Assembly: GCA_963722815.1 (NCBI GenBank)
Contig: CAVROM010000003.1
Coordinates: forward strand, 248,001 to 312,000
Direction: 5' to 3'
Length of the DNA stretch: 64,000 nt
Source: DASQFQ01 sp963722815
Lineage (GTDB): Bacteria; Actinomycetota; Thermoleophilia; Solirubrobacterales; Solirubrobacteraceae
A model generated the notes under the pieces. The model had not been told where the DNA came from. It saw nothing but the letters and a program-made list of their open reading frames with translations, and did no database searches. Position numbers and translations under genes: made by a program. Shown here piece after piece: positions 18,767-28,215 of this stretch; position 1 is the stretch's first letter, and every line of letters begins with the position of its first letter.

Positions 18767-18905
18767 CGCCGAGTCTCCCAGTCCAGGGGAGAGCGGGGGA
18801 ACCACATAAAAGGCCAAGGATTCCTTGGCTCAGGGGCGAATCGCCGTTAGGCATGCGGCGTAGCGCGATCTTTCCGTGCGAGCCCGACAGCTAACCCCGT
18901 AGGCG
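18767..18905 (+). ncRNA. Cyclic di-AMP riboswitch (ydaO-yuaA type)
   Basis: The segment shows the ydaO consensus in order: CGCCGAGTC at the 5' end, GGGGGAACCA, GGGGCGAATCGCC, GAGCCCGACAGCTAACC and CCCGTAGGCG. Outer stem P1 pairs CGCC 18767-18770 with GGCG 18902-18905. It ends just before the ribosome site AAAGAAAGGA and the TTG start of a secreted peptidoglycan hydrolase. This class binds c-di-AMP and usually turns off cell-wall or osmotic genes; in actinobacteria it controls resuscitation and NlpC/P60 genes. Confidence 0.93.
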
Positions 18906-18924
18906 ATGAAAGAAAGGATTTTCG

Positions 18925-19671
18925 TTGTCACGCTGTCGAGTGCTCGCCGTAGGCCTAATGGCTCTCGGGCTCGTGTCCGTACCGGTTGCCCCCGCGGCGG
19001 CCGCCAAGAAGGTCTTCGGGAAGCGTCCCCTGCATCAGGGGATGCGCGGACGTGACGTCCGGGTCCTCCAGGACTACCTGACCCGCGCGGGCTTCAAGAC
19101 TTACGTCGACGGTCAGTTCGGCCGCGGCACGGCTCGTAAGGTCCGCGCCTGGGAGACCCAGGAGGAGCGCAAGGTCGACGGGAAGGTCTCGCGGCCCGAT
19201 GCCAAGGCACTCCGCGTCACGGTCGAGTCCAGCTCCCGCAAGCCGCTCGCGGCGCCCACCACCGGCAAGGCCGTCGTCGGCCCGGACGGCCTCGCGGTCG
19301 CTCCCACCGACGCGCCGCCGCTCGTCCAGGCGATCATCGAAGCCGGCAATCGCATCGCCAAGAAGCCGTACAGGTACGGCGGCGGACACGGCAAGTGGGA
19401 GGACACCGGCTACGACTGCTCGGGCTCGATGTCCTACGCCTTCCACGGCGCCGGAATGCTCGACGAGGCGCTGGACTCGACCGGCTTCGAGAGCTGGGGC
19501 GAGGCCGGCAAGGGCACCTGGGTCACGATCTACGCCAAGAGCAGCCACGCCTTCATGGTCGTCGCCGGCCTGCGCTTCGACACCAGCGGCCGCGCCAACC
19601 AGGGCACCCGCTGGCAGGCAGACATGCGCTCTTCCGCGGGGTACGTCGTCCGCCACCCCGAGGGTCTCTAA
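18925..19671 (+). CDS. Secreted NlpC/P60-type peptidoglycan hydrolase with peptidoglycan-binding domain
   Basis: 248 residues from TTG 18925, preceded by AAAGAAAGGA. Signal peptide LAVGLMALGLVSVPVAPAAAA, then a PG_binding_1 domain (HQGMRGRDVRVLQDYLTRAG, YVDGQFGRGTARKV; ~residues 37-80) and a C-terminal C40-like domain with KPYRYGGGHGKWEDTGYDCSGS (C165 as nucleophile) and SSHAFMVVAGL (H208). Expected to cut peptidoglycan stem peptides outside the membrane. Controlled by the c-di-AMP riboswitch directly upstream. Confidence 0.92.
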   Translation: MSRCRVLAVGLMALGLVSVPVAPAAAAKKVFGKRPLHQGMRGRDVRVLQDYLTRAGFKTYVDGQFGRGTARKVRAWETQEERKVDGKVSRPDAKALRVTVESSSRKPLAAPTTGKAVVGPDGLAVAPTDAPPLVQAIIEAGNRIAKKPYRYGGGHGKWEDTGYDCSGSMSYAFHGAGMLDEALDSTGFESWGEAGKGTWVTIYAKSSHAFMVVAGLRFDTSGRANQGTRWQADMRSSAGYVVRHPEGL

Positions 19672-19729
19672 CCGCCAGAACCAGCGCGCTGCGTGCGCGG
19701 CGGGCGCCAGAGGGGTACAAAATGCTCCT

Positions 19730-20318
19730 ATGGCCGCCCGTCGCGCCGCCGTCGCCCTCGCCGCCGTCGGGCTCTTGTGCGGCTGTGGCTCGAGCGGCCC
19801 GGACTACGCGCTCAAGACGCCGCCGCCGATCGTGCGCGCCGGTCCGATCGCGACCACGGTCCCGAAGACGAAGTCCAAGCCCAAGCCGGGCCAGCCGCAC
19901 CCGAGCCAGCGCGACGCGGAGCGTCTGCGCCCCGTGCTCGCGGGCTGGGCCGCGGCGCTGCGCCGCGGCGATCCCGACCGCGCCGCGCGCTACTTCGCCG
20001 TGCCGGCGCTCGTCGCGCAGTCGATGACCGTCCAGCTGCAGACTCGCGAGCAGGTCCGGAAGTTCAACGACGAGCTGCCGTGCGGGGCCAAGCTCCTCGA
20101 GGTCCAGCACGACGGGCGCTACGTCGTCGGCACGTTCCGCCTGACCCAGCGCCCGGGCCACACCTGCACGGCCGCGGGCCAGCTCGCCCGCGTCGCCTTC
20201 GTGATCCGCGCGCCACCACTTCACAGAATGGCGGCAGGTGCCTGATACGCCGGGCGCTTCACCGGGGCCGGATGAGCCGGAGGATGCTCCGACCCCGGGT
20301 GGGCCGGGAGCGGCCTAG
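19730..20318 (+). CDS. Putative lipoprotein with SnoaL/NTF2-like domain, probable frameshift near the 3' end
   Basis: ATG 19730 starts a lipoprotein signal (ALAAVGLLCGC, lipobox cysteine ~19). A Pro/Lys linker leads to an alpha+beta domain (AAALRRGDPDRAARYFAVPAL, MTVQLQTREQVRKFNDELP, LARVAFVIR) of the NTF2/SnoaL style found in actinobacterial lipoproteins. The uninterrupted frame stops at 20245 with an odd tail, while another frame gives FTEWRQVPDTPG and a Pro-rich end with TAG at 20316-20318, exactly abutting the convergent gene. I infer a small indel near 20205. Function unknown. Confidence 0.65.
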
Positions 20319-20536
20319 TAGACGTCGCGCTCGCGCACGACCGGCCCGTCGGGGTCGCCGGGTCGCCGCCGATTGGCCTGGCTCATCAGGTAGAAGGAGA
20401 TGATCAGGCCGAGGATCCCGACGACCATGAGGATCAGCCCCACGGTCTGGATCTCAAGCCCGGAGATGTCCGCGTCGACCGCGAAGTACAGGATCGCGCC
20501 GACGGCGATCAGGAAGATGCTGGTGCCGATGCCCAC
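20315..20536 (-). CDS. Small two-TM membrane protein (DUF6458-like)
   Basis: 73 residues with two hydrophobic helices (IFLIAVGAILYFAVD and GLILMVVGILGLIISFYL) linked by DISGLEIQTV, and a polar, Arg/Asp-rich cytoplasmic tail. The MGIGTSIFLIAVGAI opening matches the actinobacterial DUF6458 family as I remember it. Role unknown. The stop overlaps the convergent lipoprotein gene by 4 bases. Confidence 0.85.
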   Translation of the reverse strand: MGIGTSIFLIAVGAILYFAVDADISGLEIQTVGLILMVVGILGLIISFYLMSQANRRRPGDPDGPVVRERDVY

Positions 20537-20627
20537 AGGTCAGTCTCCTTCTCAGGGGTTCACCTCGTAGGTGCCCGTTCGGTAGGCACGCGGAAACCCC
20601 TTCGGACGGGTGTTCTACGCTCCAACC

Positions 20628-21782
20628 ATGGCCACGAGCACCCCGGCTGACACCACGTACGCGCTGTCCGACGACCATGTGGCCTTCCGCGACACGATCC
20701 GCCAGATCGTGCGCGAACGGGTCGCGCCCCGCGCAAGCGAGATTGACGCCAAGGCAGAGTACCCATGGGACTTGCGCAAGCTGTTCGCCGAGCAGGACCT
20801 GCTCGGGCTGCCGTTCGAGGAGGAGTACGGCGGGACCGGCACCGGGACGCTGATGCTCAACATCGCGATCGAGGAGGTCGCCAAGGCCTGCGCCTCGACC
20901 GCCCTCATCCTCATGGTGCAGGAGCTCGGGACGCTCCCCATCCGCCTGTTCGGCAGCGACGAGCTCAAGCAGCGCATCCTGCCGCGCTGCGCCAGCGGCG
21001 AGTGGTCGCCCGCCTTCGCGCTGTCCGAGCCCGAGGCAGGCTCCGACCCCGGCGGCATGATCACCACCGCGCGCCGCGACGGCGACGAGTGGGTGATCAC
21101 CGGCACCAAGAACTGGATCACGAACCTGGGCATCGCCGACTTCTACGTCGTGTTCGCGGTCACCGATCGTGAGACGCGGCGGCTCTCCGCCTTCGTCGTC
21201 GAGGCCGACCGCCCGGGCTTCAGCGTCGGCAAGCTCGAGCACAAGCTCGGCATCAAGGGCTCGCCGACCGGCCAGCCGATCTTCGACGACGTGCGCGTGC
21301 CGGCCTCCAACCTCATCGGCACCGAGGGCAAGGGGCTCTCCGTCGCGCTCGGCACGCTCGACCACTCCCGCCTCGGCGTCGCCGCCCAGGCCGTCGGGAT
21401 CGCCCAGGGCGCCACCGACTACGCCGCCGCCTACGCGCGCGAGCGCAAGCAGTTCGGCCAGGCCATCAACGAGTTCCAGGCGATCCAGTTCAAGCTCGCC
21501 GACATGGAGACGCGCACGGCCGCCGCCCGCGAGCTGCTCTACAAGGCGTGCGCGAAGATCGATCGCGGCGAGGCCGATCGCGGCAAGTACTCCGCGATGG
21601 CGAAGCTGTTCGCCTCCGACACCGCGATGGCGGTGACGATCGAGGCGGTGCAGGTCCTCGGCGGCTACGGCTACGTCACCGAGTATCCGGTCGAGCGCTT
21701 CATGCGCGACGCGAAGATCACCCAGATCTACGAGGGCACCAACGAGATCCAGCGGCTCGTGATCGCCCGGACGCTCAAGTGA
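20628..21782 (+). CDS. Acyl-CoA dehydrogenase
   Basis: 384 residues, normal family length, from ATG 20628. FAD/substrate motifs: FALSEPEAGSDPGGM, ITGTKNWITNLGIADF, GIKGSPTGQPIFDDVRVPASNLIG, RKQFGQAINEFQAIQFKLADM and the C-terminal EYPVERFMRDAKITQIYEGTNEIQ with catalytic-position E369. It performs the first, FAD-dependent step of beta-oxidation, passing electrons to ETF. Its stop shares a base with the next ATG (TGATG), so it is coupled to the zincin gene. Confidence 0.97.
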   Translation: MATSTPADTTYALSDDHVAFRDTIRQIVRERVAPRASEIDAKAEYPWDLRKLFAEQDLLGLPFEEEYGGTGTGTLMLNIAIEEVAKACASTALILMVQELGTLPIRLFGSDELKQRILPRCASGEWSPAFALSEPEAGSDPGGMITTARRDGDEWVITGTKNWITNLGIADFYVVFAVTDRETRRLSAFVVEADRPGFSVGKLEHKLGIKGSPTGQPIFDDVRVPASNLIGTEGKGLSVALGTLDHSRLGVAAQAVGIAQGATDYAAAYARERKQFGQAINEFQAIQFKLADMETRTAAARELLYKACAKIDRGEADRGKYSAMAKLFASDTAMAVTIEAVQVLGGYGYVTEYPVERFMRDAKITQIYEGTNEIQRLVIARTLK

Positions 21783-22416
21783 TGCTCGCCGAGTGGCCCG
21801 CCTGGAAGCGGATCCTCACCTCGACACTGTTCTGTCTCTGCATCGCAGTGCTGATCGTCACCGCGTTCCGCGGGCTGGATCCTGAGTATCCGATGCGGCT
21901 CGTGCAGGGGCTCGCTTGCGCGGTCGCCGGGCTCGGGCTCCTCGGCATGGGCATCGCGGCCATCACCACGCGGCTCGCCGACTACCAGGAGCCGGCCGAC
22001 GAGGAGGAGTTCGAGCTGCTCGTGCGGCGCTCGGAGCAGCTGGCGCGCGAGAACCTCGCGGCCGAGCCCGACGAGGCGGAGTTCATGACGCTCGACCCGC
22101 GCCGGCCCGAGGACTTCGAGGAGCTCGTGCGCGAGGCGCTCGACGACCTCCCGGACCTGCTGCGCAAGGCGCTCGACCACGTCGCGGTCGTGATCTCCGA
22201 CAAGGGCCGCCGCCACCGCGCCTACGGGCTCTACCAGGGCGACACGGTCGCGCGCGACAACTACCCCGATCGCATCATCATCTTCCGCGACACGCTGCTG
22301 CGCGACTTCGGCCACGATGCCGACGAGCTGCGCGCGCAGGTCACCCGCACGGTCCGCCACGAGCTCGCGCACCACCTCGGCGCCGACGAGCTGGGAGTGA
22401 GGGAGCTGGGCCTGTG

Positions 22417-22417
<1 letters not shown>
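21782..22417 (+). CDS. Membrane-anchored zincin-like metallopeptidase (DUF1025/Zincin_1 family)
   Basis: 211 residues from ATG 21782 (GTG 21779 also possible). Two N-terminal TM helices (STLFCLCIAVLIVTAF and LACAVAGLGLLGMGIAAI), an acidic linker, then the zincin domain LVREALDDLPDLLRKALDHVAVVI ending in VRHELAHHLGADELGVRELGL, which holds the HExxH zinc motif. The family is widespread in actinobacteria with no known substrate; the TM helices are an addition to the usual soluble form. It overlaps both neighbours (TGATG), an unexpected coupling of beta-oxidation and aromatic biosynthesis genes. Confidence 0.88.
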
Positions 22418-23437
<1,020 letters not shown>

Positions 23438-23444
23438 CCCCCCG

Positions 23445-23462
23445 CTAGGCGCAAGCGCCTAG
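23445..23462. terminator. Bidirectional terminator-like hairpin
   Basis: CTAGGCGC at 23445-23452 and GCGCCTAG at 23455-23462 form a perfect 8-bp stem with an AA loop between the convergent DAHP synthase and secreted-protein genes. No T tract follows. Confidence 0.6.
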
Positions 23463-23971
23463 CGCGCGCCGTTGCGGATCGCCGAGTTGGCGAGCTTCGT
23501 GAGGAGCTTGCGCTCGGTCTTCTGGGTGCCGAGCTTCGCCTCGAGCTCGTAGAGCACACCGCCCTGCTCCCACTCGATGCCGGGCGACGCGCACGAGGCG
23601 CCGCAGCGGCTGGGCTGGAACCAGCCGGTGTGGCCGCGCGCGAGCTTGACCTTGCGCTTGCCGCTGGCCTTGCCGCCCTGACGGCCGCGGAACTCGGCAA
23701 CGAAGCAGGCGGTCGCCGAATGGCAGTTGCGGGCCGCGCCGATCTCGAACTTGTAGCGGGTCTTGCGACCCCGGCCGGCCGAGTAGAGCTTGCGGAACTC
23801 GGTGGTCATCTGCCTGGGCAGGAGCACCGGGATGTCGGTGCCCTTCTTGACCGCGACGAGCGGCTTCTCGACCAGCTTCGGGATGTCATAGACGAAGCGC
23901 GAGCTCGCCGACGCACTCGCGGGTGCGAGCAGCATCAGGAGGCCGGGGAGCAGCAGTGCGATCCGTCGCAT
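23459..23971 (-). CDS. Secreted protein of unknown function
   Basis: 170 residues from ATG 23971. Signal peptide IALLLPGLLMLLAPASASASS. The mature part (FVYDIPKLVEKPLVAVKKGT, VLLPRQMTTEFRKLYSAGRG, YKFEIGAARNCHSATACFVA, HTGWFQPSRCGASCASPGIE, LYELEAKLGTQKTERKLL) has four cysteines likely forming disulfides and alternating strands. No family recognised; similar secreted proteins predicted to bind a small ligand occur in this lineage. It starts 12 bases after the AarF-like gene on the same strand. Confidence 0.75.
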   Translation of the reverse strand: MRRIALLLPGLLMLLAPASASASSRFVYDIPKLVEKPLVAVKKGTDIPVLLPRQMTTEFRKLYSAGRGRKTRYKFEIGAARNCHSATACFVAEFRGRQGGKASGKRKVKLARGHTGWFQPSRCGASCASPGIEWEQGGVLYELEAKLGTQKTERKLLTKLANSAIRNGAR

Positions 23972-23982
23972 TGATCCAGATG

Positions 23983-25317
23983 TTAGACAGCCGTCGGCTC
24001 GTCGGCGAAGAACTCCTTCGCCAGCTCGTGCCAGTCGGCGCCCGCCCGGAGCTCGCCGAGCGTCGCGAAGATCAGCCCCTCCATGCGCCGGATCAGCAGC
24101 GCCTGGGGCGGCACCGTCATTCGTCGCTGCTGCTCGAACCAGGGTGAGCGCGGGGAGGCGGTGGCGTCGATCAGCTCGCTCACGTACTGCGGCGAGAGCC
24201 GGCGCCAGCCGGGCTGCAGGTACCACTCGCCGGCGGCCAGCAGCCACTCGAGCAGCGCCTCGGGCACGAAGTCCTCCGGCTTGGGCAGGTAGCCGAGGCG
24301 AGTGAGGATCGCGTGGACCGCCTCCGCGTCCTCGGCGAGCACCGCGCGCGCGAGCGCCCGCTCGCCCTCGAGGTAGTCCGGCTCGAGCACGCGCATCAGC
24401 CCGAAGTCGAGGAAGCCGACGCGACCGTCGTCGAGCAGCAGGTAGTTGCCGGGATGCGGGTCGCCGCACACGCGCCCGGTCCGCTGCATCAGCGAGAAAT
24501 AGAAGCGGAAGACGATCTCGCCGAAGCGGTCGCGCTCGGCGTCGTCGAGCGCCTTGACCTGCTCGAAGCGCCGGCCGTGCAGCAGCTCGGTGACGAGCAC
24601 GCGGCGGCTCGAGAGCCCGGTGTGGACCTTCGGCACGAAGACGTCGGGATGGTCGCGGTAGGCCCGCGCCACCGCGCGGTGGTTCTGCGCCTCGATCTCG
24701 TAGTCGAGCTCCTCGGCGATCCGCTCGCGCAGCTCGCCGTAGAGCGCCTTGACGTCGAGCCCCGGCGCGAGCCGCTTGACCAGCGGCAGCAGGAGCGACA
24801 GGTTGCGGAGGTCGGACTCGACCGCCTCGGCGACGCCGGGGTACTGGAGCTTGACCGCGACCTCGTCGCCGTCGAGCGTGACCGCGCGGTGGACCTGGCC
24901 GATCGAGGCGGCGGCGAACGCCTCCTCGTCGAAGGTCTCGAAGTGGTCTGAGATCTTGCCGCCGAGCTCCTCCTCGAGCAGCTTGCGGACCTTCTTGAAC
25001 GGCAGCGGCGGGACGTCGTCACGCAGCGCGGCGAGCGTCGCCTTGAACTCCTCGCGCTCGGACTCCGGGATCGCGGTGAAGTCGACGGTGGAGAGGACCT
25101 GGCCGACCTTCATCGCGGCGCCGCGCAGCTGGCCGAGCTGCTTGACGAGCTCACGCGCGAGGGCGGCGGCGCGCTCGCCGGTGGCCGCGTCGGCGTCCTC
25201 AGGAGAGCGCAGGCGGTTGGCGGCGCGGGTGCCGGCCCAGCGCGCGGACTGGCCGGCGACCAGGCCGCCGACCTTCGCGGAGCGGGCGACGCGGTTGCGA
25301 GGTGGGGAGTCGGCCAT
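23983..25317 (-). CDS. ABC1/AarF/UbiB-family atypical protein kinase
   Basis: 444 residues. The UbiB-family signature KxGQ appears as AAMKVGQVLSTVDFTAIP, followed by AAASIGQVHRAV (the Ala-rich nucleotide loop), VAVKLQYPGVAEAVESDL, CGDPHPGNYLLLDDGRVGFLDFGLM with catalytic D and DFG. No TM helix at the C-terminus. Homologues support quinone or isoprenoid metabolism through an ATPase-like activity; client unknown here. Divergent from the thiolase gene. Confidence 0.93.
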   Translation of the reverse strand: MADSPPRNRVARSAKVGGLVAGQSARWAGTRAANRLRSPEDADAATGERAAALARELVKQLGQLRGAAMKVGQVLSTVDFTAIPESEREEFKATLAALRDDVPPLPFKKVRKLLEEELGGKISDHFETFDEEAFAAASIGQVHRAVTLDGDEVAVKLQYPGVAEAVESDLRNLSLLLPLVKRLAPGLDVKALYGELRERIAEELDYEIEAQNHRAVARAYRDHPDVFVPKVHTGLSSRRVLVTELLHGRRFEQVKALDDAERDRFGEIVFRFYFSLMQRTGRVCGDPHPGNYLLLDDGRVGFLDFGLMRVLEPDYLEGERALARAVLAEDAEAVHAILTRLGYLPKPEDFVPEALLEWLLAAGEWYLQPGWRRLSPQYVSELIDATASPRSPWFEQQRRMTVPPQALLIRRMEGLIFATLGELRAGADWHELAKEFFADEPTAV

Positions 25318-25354
25318 CTAACTGAGGGTACGGAGCCTGGCCCCTCGGGGTACC

Positions 25355-25372
25355 ATTGACTGAGCAGTCAAT
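25355..25372. promoter_or_regulatory. Perfect 18-bp palindromic operator, TetR type
   Basis: ATTGACTG-AG-CAGTCAAT is an 8+2+8 perfect inverted repeat 15 bases before the thiolase ATG, overlapping where the promoter should be. Size and symmetry suit a TetR-family repressor of fatty-acid genes. The regulator is not in the immediate neighbourhood. Confidence 0.65.
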
Positions 25373-25386
25373 CAACGGGAGAATTC

Positions 25387-26532
25387 ATGCCTGAAGCCGT
25401 CATCGTCGACGCCGTGCGCACCCCGATCGGGCGCGCGGTCAAGGGTTCGCTCAAGGATGTCCGCGCCGACGACCTCGCCGCGGTGCCGCTCAAGGCGCTC
25501 GTGGACCGCAACCCCGAGGTCGACTTCAACGAGACCGACGACCTGATGATGGGCTGCGGTTTCCAGGCCGGCGAGCAGGGCTACAACATCGGCCGCAACG
25601 CCGGGCTGCTGGCCGGGATCGATCATCACGTCCCCGCCACGTCCGTCAACCGCTTCTGTGCCTCGTCGCTGCAGACGATCCGCATGGCCTTCCACGCGAT
25701 CGTGGCCGGCGAGGGCGATCAGTACATCGCCGCCGGCGTCGAGGCCGTCTCGCGCTTCGGCGCGGACAACTTCCAGTTCCACCCGCAGCTCGACGGCTCC
25801 GAGGGCGCGCCGTACAACGTCTACATCCCGATGGGCATCACCGCCGAGAACGTCGCCGAGCGCTGCAACGTCTCGCGCGAGTCCCAGGACGAGTGGGCCG
25901 CGATCTCGCAGCAGCGCGCCGTCGCCGCGCGCGACTCCGGCCACTTCGACCGCGAGATCGTCGCGGTGCAGACGCCCGACGGCGAGGTCAGGAGGGACGA
26001 CGGCCCGCGCCCGGGCACGACGGTCGAGAAGCTCGCCGAGCTCAAGCCGGCGTTCAAGCCCGACGGCACCGTCACCGCCGGCAACGCCTGCCCGCTGAAC
26101 GACGGCGCCGCGGCCGTGCTCGTCATGTCCGCGGAGAAGGCCGAGAAGCTCGGGCTGAAGCCGCGCGCCCGCATCATCGCCTCCGCGGTCGCCGGCCTCC
26201 GCCCCGAGATCATGGGCCTCGGCCCGATCCCCGCGGTCGAGAAGGTGCTGAAGCAGGCCGGCATGACGATCGACGACGTCGACGCCCTCGAGCTCAACGA
26301 GGCGTTCGCCGCCCAGGTCGTTCCCTGCCGCGACGAGTGGGGCATCGACCACGAGAAGCTCAACCCGTTCGGCGGCGCGATCGCCCTCGGCCACCCGTTC
26401 GGGATGACCGGCGCGCGGATCATGACCACGCTGCTCAACGACCTCGACACGCTCGACGCGACGATCGGCCTCGAGACCATGTGCGCCGCCGGCGGCATGG
26501 GCCAGGCGATGATCGTCGAGCGGCTGAACTAG
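25387..26532 (+). CDS. Acetyl-CoA acyltransferase (thiolase, FadA type)
   Basis: 381 residues from ATG 25387 with GGGAGA upstream. All thiolase catalytic residues are present: acyl-accepting C91 (SVNRFCASSLQTI), H336 (IALGHPFGMTGAR) and C366 (MCAAGGMGQAM), plus NEAFAAQ. It cleaves 3-ketoacyl-CoA with CoA in beta-oxidation; with the acyl-CoA dehydrogenase 4 kb away it suggests fatty-acid or related degradation. An operator-like palindrome precedes it. Confidence 0.97.
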   Translation: MPEAVIVDAVRTPIGRAVKGSLKDVRADDLAAVPLKALVDRNPEVDFNETDDLMMGCGFQAGEQGYNIGRNAGLLAGIDHHVPATSVNRFCASSLQTIRMAFHAIVAGEGDQYIAAGVEAVSRFGADNFQFHPQLDGSEGAPYNVYIPMGITAENVAERCNVSRESQDEWAAISQQRAVAARDSGHFDREIVAVQTPDGEVRRDDGPRPGTTVEKLAELKPAFKPDGTVTAGNACPLNDGAAAVLVMSAEKAEKLGLKPRARIIASAVAGLRPEIMGLGPIPAVEKVLKQAGMTIDDVDALELNEAFAAQVVPCRDEWGIDHEKLNPFGGAIALGHPFGMTGARIMTTLLNDLDTLDATIGLETMCAAGGMGQAMIVERLN

Positions 26533-26886
26533 AAGAATGCTGCGAGCTCGGCCGCGAGGCGGCCGGGCTCGTCGAGGTCCCGCCAGGTCACTCGCAGCAC
26601 GGTCCAACCGGCGGCGTTGAGTCGCCGGTCCTTGCGGCGGTCGTTCTCGAAGTCGGCGCGCGTGCGGTGGTACTCCCAGCTGTCGAGCTCGATCACGAGC
26701 CTGCTCGCCGGCCAGGCGAAATCGACCTCCATGCCCTCAATGAGGACGTTGGTCTGGGGCGCCGGGAAACGGCGGTCATTGAGGAAGGTGGTGAAGCGAG
26801 CCTCGAGGTCGGTTCGGGTGTGGGTGGGTGGCGCGAGCGAACGGAGCGCTTTCGTGCCTCGCTTCGTCGGGTGCCGGTTTGGATGC
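26529..26886 (-). pseudogene. DUF559 endonuclease-domain protein, N-terminally truncated by an insertion sequence
   Basis: The frame reads without stops from the IS inverted repeat at 26887 to the TAG at 26529: HPNRHPTKRGTKALRSLAPP, RTDLEARFTTFLND, GMEVDFAWPASRLVIELDSW, EYHRTRADFENDRRKDR, LNAAGWTVLRVTWRDL. This is the C-terminal half of DUF559 proteins (VSR/restriction endonuclease-like fold), usually fused to an AbiEi-type N-terminal domain. An internal ATG at 26732 gives only 67 residues. The missing N-terminal half is not visible beyond the other end of the IS, suggesting deletion. The stop overlaps the thiolase stop by 4 bases. Confidence 0.85.
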
Positions 26887-27020
26887 GTGGCCTGCTCCCC
26901 GTGGTGGCGTTGTCAGTCCTTGATTGTTCTTCGTGATCGAGATGGAGCCGGCGAAGCCGGCGTCTTCTCCGTCGGGGGTTGATCAGAGGATCGGCCGCTC
27001 ATCGGAGTCAGGAGATTCGG

Positions 27021-27320
27021 TTGAGCGACAAGCGCAAGTACCGGAAGTTCACGGTGCAGCAGAAGGCCGAGCTCGTGCTCGCGTCCTTCCGCGGCGACCG
27101 GTCGATCGCGGAGATCTGCCGCGAGCACGACATCTCAGAGACGCTGTTGCGTCGTTGGCGCGACCAGATGGTCGAGGCGGGTATGGAGCGCTTCGCGGCG
27201 GGCCAGGACCGTTCGCTTGCCGCTGAGCAGCGGCGGCGGATCGCGCAGCTGGAGCGGACGCTCGGGAAGAAGACCTATGAGTTGGAGATCTCGGGAAAGC
27301 TCTTGCGGGACTGGGAGTAG
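27021..27320 (+). CDS. IS3-family transposase OrfA (helix-turn-helix subunit)
   Basis: 99 residues from TTG 27021, with AGGAG at 27010-27014. The HTH_Tnp_1 domain is clear: KYRKFTVQQKAELVLASFRG, SIAEICREHDISETLLRRWR, followed by a leucine-zipper-like RRRIAQLERTLGKKTYELEI for dimerisation. It binds the IS ends and inhibits or, fused with OrfB, performs transposition. Stop is TAG 27318-27320. Confidence 0.93.
   Translation: MSDKRKYRKFTVQQKAELVLASFRGDRSIAEICREHDISETLLRRWRDQMVEAGMERFAAGQDRSLAAEQRRRIAQLERTLGKKTYELEISGKLLRDWE
27293..27299 (+). promoter_or_regulatory. Programmed -1 ribosomal frameshift site (G GGA AAG)
   Basis: In the OrfA frame the codons TCG GGA AAG present the canonical X-XXY-YYZ heptamer GGGAAAG, 19 bases before the OrfA stop. 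A -1 slip enters exactly the OrfB frame, which is open from here through ATG 27323, so an OrfAB fusion transposase would result. Confidence 0.7.
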
Positions 27321-27322
27321 GC

Positions 27323-28186
27323 ATGCGCGTCACCCGGTCCCGCGAGCTCGTCGCCGAGGGCTACTCGCCCTCGGCGGTGGCGCGCGTGGCGCAGATCAGC
27401 CGCCAGGCGATCTATCGCGTCCCGAAACGCCGGCCGCCAGCGGCGCGGCGGGCGGGCCCGCCCGCCGGCGAGGTCGACGCCGCGATCATCGAGGTGGCCG
27501 AGGCCAACCAGACCGACGGCTACCGGATGGTCTGCGCGCTCGTCACCCGCAAGCTCGGGCGGGCGGTCAACCGCAAGCGCGTGCTCAGGGTCATGCGCGA
27601 GCGGCGGCTGATCCAGCGTCGCCGGCGGCTGGATCGCCGCCGCCGGCCCGGGTTCTTTCAGGTCACGCGCCCGAACGAGCTCTGGCATCTGGACATGACC
27701 TCGGTCTGGGTCGCCGAGCACGGCTGGTGTTATCTGATGGCCGCGATCGATTGCTGCACCAGGGAGATCGTCGGCTGGCACCTCGAGCTGCGCTGCCGCG
27801 CGAAGGAGTCGATCGCGCTGGTTGAGCAAGCGGCCGCCGCGCGAGCGATCCGGCCTCAGACGCTGACGCTGGGCACCGACAACGGATCCGCGTTCACCGC
27901 CAGGGCATTCAAGCTCGTGCTCTCGGGCCTGGGGATCGCGCACCGCCGCGGCGGCTACCGCGACCCCGAGAGCCAGGCCTTCATCGAGTCCTGGTTCGGC
28001 AAGCTCAAAGAGCGCTGCGTCTGGCTGCACGAGTTCGAGACCCTCGACGAGGCCAGGGAGGTGATCGGCACTCACATCGACGGCTACCACCACCGCCCGC
28101 ACAGCGGGCTGAACTACCGCACGCCAGCCGAGGTCGCCCAGACCTGGGACGATGCCCTCGGAGACCTACAAACCCCCGCGGCCTGA
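27323..28186 (+). CDS. IS3-family transposase OrfB (DDE integrase domain)
   Basis: 287 residues. The rve-type catalytic core has D124 (LWHLDMTSVW), D186 (LGTDNGSAFTA) and E222 (AFIESWFGKLKERC), the last two separated by 35 residues as in DD(35)E enzymes. N-terminal HTH-like region VARVAQISRQAIYRVPKR and HTH_21-type EVAEANQTDGYRMVCALVTR. Catalyses strand transfer; expected to be made mostly as an OrfAB fusion. It appears intact, so the element may still be mobile. Confidence 0.95.
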   Translation: MRVTRSRELVAEGYSPSAVARVAQISRQAIYRVPKRRPPAARRAGPPAGEVDAAIIEVAEANQTDGYRMVCALVTRKLGRAVNRKRVLRVMRERRLIQRRRRLDRRRRPGFFQVTRPNELWHLDMTSVWVAEHGWCYLMAAIDCCTREIVGWHLELRCRAKESIALVEQAAAARAIRPQTLTLGTDNGSAFTARAFKLVLSGLGIAHRRGGYRDPESQAFIESWFGKLKERCVWLHEFETLDEAREVIGTHIDGYHHRPHSGLNYRTPAEVAQTWDDALGDLQTPAA

Positions 28187-28215
28187 GCTGACAACGCCGC
28201 CGGGGAGCAGGCCAC

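Larger units (their letters stand above)
26887..28215 (+). mobile_element. IS3-family insertion sequence (about 1.33 kb)
   Basis: Terminal inverted repeats: left 26887-26916 begins GTGGCCTGCTCCCC and ends GGCGTTGTCAG; right 28188-28215 is its near-perfect complement, 2 bases shorter. Inside lie orfA (27021-27320) and orfB (27323-28186) in the -1 frame relation typical of IS3 elements, with a slippery heptamer. No target duplication is visible outside the ends, and the left flank cuts a DUF559 gene, so a deletion may have accompanied or followed insertion. Confidence 0.92.
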
